Shown here piece after piece: positions 57,701 through 64,000 of a stretch of DNA of 64,000 bases (positions are counted from its first letter, which is position 1; each line of letters opens with the position of its first letter). The stretch is taken from positions 3,453,001 to 3,517,000 of the forward strand of contig BSDZ01000013.1 of NCBI GenBank assembly GCA_030268105.1, read 5' to 3'. The notes under the pieces are model-generated. The model saw only the letters and a program-made list of their open reading frames with translations, had not been told where the DNA came from and did no database searches. Position numbers and translations under genes: made by a program. Origin of the DNA: Volvox africanus. Lineage: Eukaryota > Chlorophyta > Chlorophyceae > Chlamydomonadales > Volvocaceae.

Positions 57701-60039
57701 TCTCCCAGTTGGGCCCAGAGCGCCGCACAAGCCTCAAATTCCACCATGGCTTTCATGCAGCGACATAGACCTGTACGTCGTGATGGTGAAGGTGTCAGTG
57801 GCGGTGATGGTGTTGAGGGAAGGGATGGGATTTATGGAGGTCGAGCGAGGTGGTGATGGTGGGGGGAGGAGGTGATGGTGATTAAGATAAGGGTACTCTT
57901 TTGCTTTTTGCTACAAGGCAAAAAGTTTAAGTGACCGTTACCGTGCTGTCCAGCCGCACATAATTGTGAGATTCCCCCAGAACCAGCCTTCTCTAAGGCT
58001 GGTTCTCTCCACTGCCTTGCACGTAACCCCCCGACTTCGCCCGCAACCCCCAACTTGTCAGTCCCGTTCCCCCGGCCCCCACCTCCCTGATTTCCGCACG
58101 ATCTCATACATGATGAACGCTTTCAACTTTCCAGCTTCAGCTACCAATCGTGAGTCATTAAGTTCGTTGTCCACTCACCTGTAAAGACCTTCGACACGAA
58201 GCCTAGCAACCAGGCGTGGGAGGCGGCTTCCAAAGTGGCTTGGCGGCACAGCAGCAGACGCAATTTGATACAGATGCTCGCTTCAGCGGCGATCAAACTG
58301 CTGCAGCTGAGGGCCACAATCAGGTCCCGAACCTGTGCGTGACGGTTGTTGGGGCGACAAGGGGTTGAAACAATTGAAGCGATTGGAGCTGGAAAGAGTT
58401 GAGCGGGTTTTAGAGGTGCTGCTGCAGTTGGAGCGATTTGTAAGGAATGGACGGGTTTGCGCAACAGATCTTCTTAGACCTCAGATCTTTCTAGGACAGC
58501 GCCGTTGTTCTCAGCCAGTCCTCAGCTGCCCTCCTGAGCCAATCCGCCTGGTCCCAACCCATTAACGCTGCGCTACGGGACCTGCATAGGTGACACTAAA
58601 GTGCGCTGGTAGGTGGGAGCAATTCGTGGCCGCAGACCGTACTATTTCGTGACTTCGCAGCGACTCTCCCTCTCGTTTAAAAGCTCTAGAAGCTAAGATT
58701 GCACGAGACGTGACCATTGTATGCCCCTCCGATCCTCGCGCAGCAATATGGGGCATTGTGAGGACCATGTACAGGTCAGTCTCAGCTGCCAGAGGTCACT
58801 TCACTCTCCTTTTGCACCATTACTACAGCAACTGAACAGATTTTACGCTTTACGCTGTCAGTGCCAACACCAGCAGGTCCGATAACATTAACATTCATCA
58901 TGCAACTTTGATTGCTTTTCTTTTTGCTTCTAAAACAATGAATTGGAAGCTTCATAGTTCGCTTTCATTATCTTCACATTCTCTGCTATAGGTGGTGAGG
59001 TGACCTTGGATGCGGGCAGCCCCCGACACCCCTCGCCAGACTCGCACTAAGTTGTATCACGGTCATTTGTGTTCTTCGGTAGCAGGAGCAAACATTACCA
59101 GGTCTCATCTCTTTGCCTTCCCCCCAAACAACCACACACCTTGGGTTGCGCCAGCAGATCTCTGTGTCTCCAAATTGGGTCGAATACACAACTGAGCAAC
59201 ATCTGGCAAATACTCTCTAACAGGGCCTGAGACCGCAGGTGGGGCAAGAGGGGAAGAATACGACCGTGAGTCCGAGGACATACGTTTTATCGTTTTATCC
59301 AAAAGGAGGCAGAGAGGGAAGGTGAACCCTACACCCACCTGCGCATGTCCCCCCAATTTTTGACTGCAAAGCAGTCCTTCCGTGGAGGGCCGCGGGGCGC
59401 TAGGGCAATTGCCATCTCGTGCGTATGCATCCAGGGAGAGACGCAAGTCCATGGACCTGTGAGGGTACGATAGTTGGGGATGACTTACGACATGGAACAC
59501 AGTTACAACGAAAACTAAAAATCTCCTCAGGACCAGTTTCAGTACCTTTTCCCGCCTTTCGGGATCAAAACAGAAGCATGCAAAGTAATACACACATACC
59601 TTCGTCGAATTGCCTCCTCGTTTATGGCAGCCTCGTCGTACATACCCACTCCCCCACAATCAAACCCTCGGTCACCCCCGCCGCCGCGGTCGCCAAAGTT
59701 GTCTCCTGGGACCCTGGAGCCGCCGCCGCCACCTCGCGAGCTCGGCCCCAGCAGCGCGGAAGTCGCCATTGCCGTCAGTTCCCCCAGAGCATCAGGAACT
59801 CGACATTTCAGCAGCACGTCGTACATTTCAGTGAGGTACTGCTCGGCCTGATCCTCTGAGAGGTCCTCCAGGCCAGGCGCGGGCCCTTCGGCGGCATGAA
59901 GGTGAGCTGGCGCCCCCACCGCCACAGGACCGTCAGGCAAGCCCCTCCCGGAGGCGGCCGCGCCGTCAGAGTCGATGCGGTTTGCCGTACGGCTAGAGGG
60001 GCCAAGCGCAATGATGGCCGCCAGACGGTCCACACTTTC
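50856..60039 (-). CDS. Large helical protein with MYND zinc finger near the C-terminus (at least 1,638 aa, N-terminus not found)
   Basis: Fifteen exons on the minus strand in one frame: 59600-60039, 59339-59456, 59140-59202, 58179-58332, 57478-57770, 56866-57266, 56243-56537, 55812-55970, 55251-55430, 54869-55001, 54285-54478, 52612-54036, 51753-52268, 51153-51532, 50856-51021. Most of the protein is Leu/Ala-rich helix with Gly/Ser/Gln linkers. Exon 14 carries a MYND finger (CSNPCC...CPRCTQVWYCSRHCQAMHW, then GHKAKC), a two-zinc protein-interaction module. About 55 residues follow. The exon 14/15 border is uncertain (several GT choices), and exon 15 may end at the TAA 50856-50858 or splice at AA/GTAAGT to exons further down. 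The first exon opens in phase 0 after an acceptor, so the start codon lies upstream and was not identified. Function unknown; MYND proteins often act in transcription or scaffolding. Confidence 0.72.
51703..51736. repeat. CA dinucleotide repeat in a MYND-gene intron
   Basis: A run of CA units lies just downstream of exon 13 of the MYND gene; simple sequence. Confidence 0.85.
54571..54822. repeat. Tandem 126-bp duplication in a MYND-gene intron
   Basis: Two adjacent, almost identical units begin at 54571 and 54697, each with a TG-repeat start followed by GGAGGAGGTTAGACCC and ending in TCCCTCCCC. They lie between exons 10 and 11. The near identity points to a recent tandem duplication (or an assembly duplication). 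Confidence 0.88.
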
Positions 60040-61303
60040 CTGTGCTCCCAAGTATATGAAAACAGGAGGATAAGTAAAGGTTAACGCGCGAAAGGTCTGT
60101 TAGTGTGACTGGAAGGGGTTGATGGGAGTGGAGAAGCCAATAAATTACGTGAAGCCGGTTACGTGAGGCCGGTACCATGGGTCATGAAGCACAACGGACC
60201 GTGGGGGTCACGGGGAGGGTTGGTGGGTCAGGGAGAGCGAGAGTCCGGGGGAGAGGTTCAACCCTTGCACGGGCTTAGGGAATTGGTCTGTAGAGGCAGG
60301 AAATGGAGGGTGCGTGCTAAACTGGCAGTCCGTGTTTTCCCCGTCCCTCCAATCTTCCCCCCACCTCCATGGATTGTGAACACACTACCACAAAGATGGA
60401 CAACCTTTGCAAAGTATGTAGAGCAAGGCATTTCAGGTAAAGAACAAGACTTGATATTGTCTGGTATCATGACATGAAAAATTCCGGCCTAACTGGGTGT
60501 TAACAAGAGAGGCACCCGAAATAATGACCGCGTCCATTCTGTGTGTCTGTGTATGTAAGCACACACAGGTCTTCACCGCAGAAGCATCGAAACGTACATT
60601 TCCGTTTGTTTGGGAGCACGAGTGTGATTCCCAAGGAGGTGAACACATCGTCACGCGGCAAGCGTGCACCGTTTAACCTTTCTCAGAGTGCGTAAATGTG
60701 GATTGGAGGGTTGGAAATTGGGGTGATGCGAGCGTACAACGTGAAGGCGGGATGGAGGCGTGGTGGGTTGTATGAGTGTGGTTTATGTGCGCGCACGTGC
60801 GTGGCTTGCAGAGATGCGTAAATTCACTGCAGGGCTCATCTTTAGCAAGCGTCAGAGTGCCTGAAGCAGAGACAACCTCAATTAGGGCCGACCCACATCG
60901 ATGCAGACAGAGATCAAGATGTGCAGAAGTCGATGGACGTGAATGACTAGCAACACACGCGTAGCTGATAGAGTAACCAGCTAACAGTCAGCTGGTTGCT
61001 GGAATGATGGAGGGGCACCCAGAGGGGTGTATAAATGCGTATCATGTATATCAGCATTGATCATTCTCTCCCTTCCCCGCCGACATTGCTTGGGGGTTAG
61101 GGTGGGGAGAGGAGGTGCAGGGGCGCCATGCACACTTTTTTTATGGGCTGCTCTGCAGGATAAATGGGTGGCGCTTCGTCGTGGCGAGTGGGTTAGCGCG
61201 GGGCAGGAGGGACGGCTCTCATGGACCGGTAGCCCGCAATTTATCCGATTCAATCTATGAGAGCATCATGGAACAAAATGCATCAAGAAAAAGTCATTGT
61301 CAT
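60040..61303. other. Upstream region of the MYND gene
   Basis: The missing first exon or exons of the MYND gene should lie here or further right. Short open frames exist, but no splice-consistent ATG exon could be chosen. No domains were recognised. Confidence 0.4.
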
Positions 61304-61915
61304 TCAGGAACTAACTTGCAATGAGGGAGGTATTGTTCTCGGCAACGGCATCGACTCCGTTACAGACCCGTGCAAAGATGCACTTTCCGCCCGTTGGTGT
61401 CGCTGACCCACAACTTGCTGGATACAGTTCGCTTTTTGCTTAATCGCATAGGTGATGATAAACTGCCCAAATCAAACGGAACTACGGGGAAATAACTGTA
61501 CCGGTGCCAACCTGCCAGCGTTGTCATTCTTGCATTTCATTTTGCCCACCTGAGCAAGCTGTGCATCTTCACTTGATAGCATCCGAGATCCTGCAGGAGC
61601 TGAAAATGATCCGCCAGCCGTGAAGGACTGTGATGTACCTTTCCGGACCTCAGACATCCGCGTGTTAATCACGATGCCACTGAGTACCTATTAAGATTTC
61701 AAAGGTGAAATTCCCACGTTCCATGAGAACCAGGGTAGATACACGTGGGGACTCGTCGTCCGACTGAAACATTCCCTTTCCCGCACGCGCAGCCGTGAGC
61801 CGAACCCGCACGAAGAGCAGGTTATCCTCATCAAAGAACAGCAAGATTGAAGCGGTTAACCTTTGCAAGCCATGAGGCCATCGTAAATGTATCAAGAACG
61901 TCGTTTCTGAAGTTC
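61304..61915 (-). CDS. 3' exons of an unidentified minus-strand gene
   Basis: The last two exons are 61550-61687 (46 codons, between acceptor TTAATAG and donor CAG/GTGGGC) and 61304-61417 (37 codons plus TGA); both are in phase 0. They read VLSGIVINTRMSEVRK...SSEDAQLAQ and a Ser/Pro-rich end. Just upstream another open stretch (about 61690-61913) reads FFDEDNLLFVRVRLTAARAG and SDDESPRVSTLVLMERGNFT, which looks coding, but its border to the next exon is unresolved (the frames differ by one). No family was recognised. The final exon is also open in a second frame ending at TAG 61313, so the exact C-terminus is uncertain. Confidence 0.42.
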
Positions 61916-62248
61916 GCCATTTACGCTTTCGTCAAGCGCTAAGATGCAAACATACCTGAGAAAGCCGACGCACGCCTTCGCGTGCGTCAGGCAGGACGCT
62001 TACGAAGTCCAGCATTTTCCTTTTTTAGAGTCGATACCTATTCGTTGTATTTATCGCAGATACATCGCCCCTGTTACAAAGCAATCAAGCATAGCCTCAC
62101 TGAATTGGAGGCAAAAGAAACTTTTCCAAAGCACCTTTCAACAACTATTTTTTGGCAGCGTGCCGGCAATTACGGCAAATGCATGCTGCCCACAGTCCTA
62201 AAGTAAATCAACATATTGCATTAATATTTGAACAATCCAGGAGAATAG

Positions 62249-62473
62249 TCATGGGCTGTGAAGAGTTGAAGACGGCATGCAACCCCCGGCGACCGCATAT
62301 TGTACTACAATTGTAACGACAGAATAACTCATGGACCCAACGGCAAAGCACACGATAACGAGGCACGTAACAAAAACCACTACAATATTTCTCAGTCTTT
62401 TCGCAGACAACGCGCATCGTTGCGTCTGTATAGCTGTGGCAAGCTTACGGGCCACGATCAGCCCCACAGACAT
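62249..62473 (-). CDS. Possible transmembrane exon of the same unidentified gene
   Basis: The minus frame from an ATG at 62473 reads VARKLATAIQTQRCALSAKR, then a strongly hydrophobic run (IVVVFVTCLVIVCFAVGSM) and VVTIVVQYAVAGGC, stopping after 74 codons. The basic stretch before the hydrophobic helix gives a clear membrane topology signal (positive-inside). It could be the membrane-anchoring exon of the gene whose 3' exons lie at 61304-61915, with an extracellular part after the helix. No donor site could be chosen with confidence. Confidence 0.35.
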   Translation of the reverse strand: MSVGLIVARKLATAIQTQRCALSAKRLRNIVVVFVTCLVIVCFAVGSMSYSVVTIVVQYAVAGGCMPSSTLHSP

Positions 62474-64000
62474 GACAGGCCATATACTGTTGAGGCGACG
62501 TCATCATGCGTAATTAGGCGTGAAGCTACAGCTGCGCCTGTCTGTGTATGTTTACTGGCAATATATATTGCATTGAAGATACAGGCCTGATCCAGACATA
62601 TTGTCACGCTATCTTCTCTCCTCACGAACTAGGTGCAGTAAGGGCCCTAGAAGGAACAGAGGGGAGGGGGAGGAATCTTCATTCTTCTTTCATTCACCCT
62701 GATGCTGATATTGTTCTTTCATTTCCTCATGGACCCTTCCGCAGCCACCAAAGACGAAGGTTGGAATATTTGGACACAGGATGGGATGCTTTTTGACGAA
62801 GAATCTGTTTCTTCTTAATTCCCTTCCTGCTTTCCTTGTTTTCACGTTTAAAATGCCATTTGCGCTGTCCTATTCTTTTCTTTCGTTTCCACGAACCTCT
62901 AGGCTAGGCTCCTATGGGGCGTACAAGTATAAAAAGCTTGCAACTTGTCTCTGGAAAATCATGCGTATCTCCCGTGTCCATAGCAGCTCGAACTTCGTGA
63001 TATCAATGTGTCATCCACGCCACCAGTGCCATCAACCCAAGTCAATTTGGCCTCTATCTGTCCACGTCGGCCTCAGTGTGCACAGCAGGTCTATTGGATT
63101 TATCTTGCAACTAATGATTAGAAACCCAGCACGCAACCCCCAACGGCCGCCTTGAATGTGAAACCTCGGGCCTTGGTGTATATGAAGGATCTTAAAATTG
63201 CTGTGGGCAACCCACCCTGCAAGGAAGAGCACCGGGGGCCCTGATACGGTAGAATCGCAGGGCAGGGGAATTCATCCATCTATTCCACCAGGTGCTCCGC
63301 TTTATCGCTCAAGCCAAGAGGAACATGCAAACCTCAGGAGCCGCTAGCCTAGGTGCAAGGCTGCAACCAATCAATCACCACAAAGCACGAAGAGAAGGGA
63401 CAGAGAGGCACAAAGCATAACCCCACCCCACCCAACCCAACCCCAAGCGCCACCCTCTCTCTCAGGTTAGCTAACACTTGCATACATGGTAACGCGTTAG
63501 TTGCGTAGGTAGGATCGTCGTCTTTTTGATAGATTTTAAATATTCCTGTCGTCTTTTTGATAGATTTTAAATATTCCTGTCGTCTTTTTGATAGATTTTA
63601 AATATTCCTGAAGGGGCTTGATGCGCCCAGGTAGATGTTTATGGTGGCCTGGGACACACGGATGAGACGGGCAGGGATGGTGACACTGCCCAACTGCGAG
63701 CAGAAAGGGGAAGGGTGGGTTACGGGTTCGCCTTTATGCTGGTGTCAGATCGGAGTTGGAGTTGGAGTTGGGGTCGGGAGGGGGTTTAGGTCGAAGGTCT
63801 CGATGAGCTCCCGTAAGAAAAAAGGGTTTTGGTGTGAATGCATTGCCAAAAACCCATGAAAAGACTGAAAAGTAAGCAGGCAGGGATGATTGCGAGGGCA
63901 TTCTATAGCCATGCAGCGATAAGGGAGGAAGCGCAAACGACAAAAGGCTGGGTTCGTTTAATAGTTTCTTTCATCAATTGCGTAATGGTGCTAATGAAAA
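62474..64000. other. Right-edge stretch without a resolved gene
   Basis: Contains a 31-bp minisatellite at 63517-63609. A minus-strand segment at about 63760-63870 (NPFFLRELIETFDLNPLPTP) may be an exon of a gene continuing past the window; it could not be confirmed. Other open frames have no domains. Confidence 0.35.
63517..63609. repeat. Three perfect copies of a 31-bp minisatellite
   Basis: The unit starting GTCGTCTTTTTGATAG is repeated three times without mismatch (63517-63547, 63548-63578, 63579-63609). The unit length is not a multiple of three, which argues against a coding role. Confidence 0.95.

Overview
The window looks like nuclear DNA of a volvocine green alga (Volvox or Chlamydomonas type). 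The evidence is intron-rich genes with GT-AG borders, a plastid ribosome-hibernation factor, an OPR-like helical-repeat protein, a Kazal protein carrying a proline-rich cell-wall-type rod, Ala/Gly/Ser/Gln-rich linkers, GC-rich exons in AT-richer intergenic DNA, and Ty3/gypsy and Ty1/copia debris. Species cannot be fixed from sequence alone.

Layout. 1-3575: 3' halves of two Ty3/gypsy elements with 815-bp LTRs; the second contains a 400-bp miniature LTR element (TRIM) with an intact target duplication. 5383-8058 and 12160-14113 (minus): two tandem PLAC8-family genes, each with six coding exons and identical intron positions. 14114-20199: no gene recognised. 20200-26738 (minus): a six-exon secreted protein with nine Kazal domains and a proline-rich rod, all introns in phase 1; its 2,960-bp fourth intron holds about 2.4 kb of AT-rich bacterial-type DNA made of broken IS256, IS21, IS3, recombinase and T5orf172-like genes. 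29049-34248 (minus): a 1,293-aa OPR-like protein, including a likely GC-AG intron. 36459-36964 (minus): a 155-aa tail-anchored coiled-coil protein. 38884-41270 (plus): plastid long-form HPF/PSRP1. 43497-45290: copia and gypsy remnants, including a palindromic copia LTR. 46314-46552 (minus): a candidate 44-aa membrane microprotein. 50856-60039 (minus): a protein of at least 1,638 aa with a MYND zinc finger near its C-terminus, 15 exons resolved. 61304-62473 (minus): exons of an unidentified, possibly membrane, protein.

The genes do not form a pathway. Gene models were built by hand: exon borders were accepted when splice motifs and reading phase agreed across every junction, and uncertain ends are stated. 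The most unusual feature is the bacterial mobile-gene graveyard inside an intact algal intron. Rickettsial endosymbionts are known in volvocine algae, so endosymbiont-to-nucleus transfer is the leading explanation; a chimeric assembly is the main alternative.
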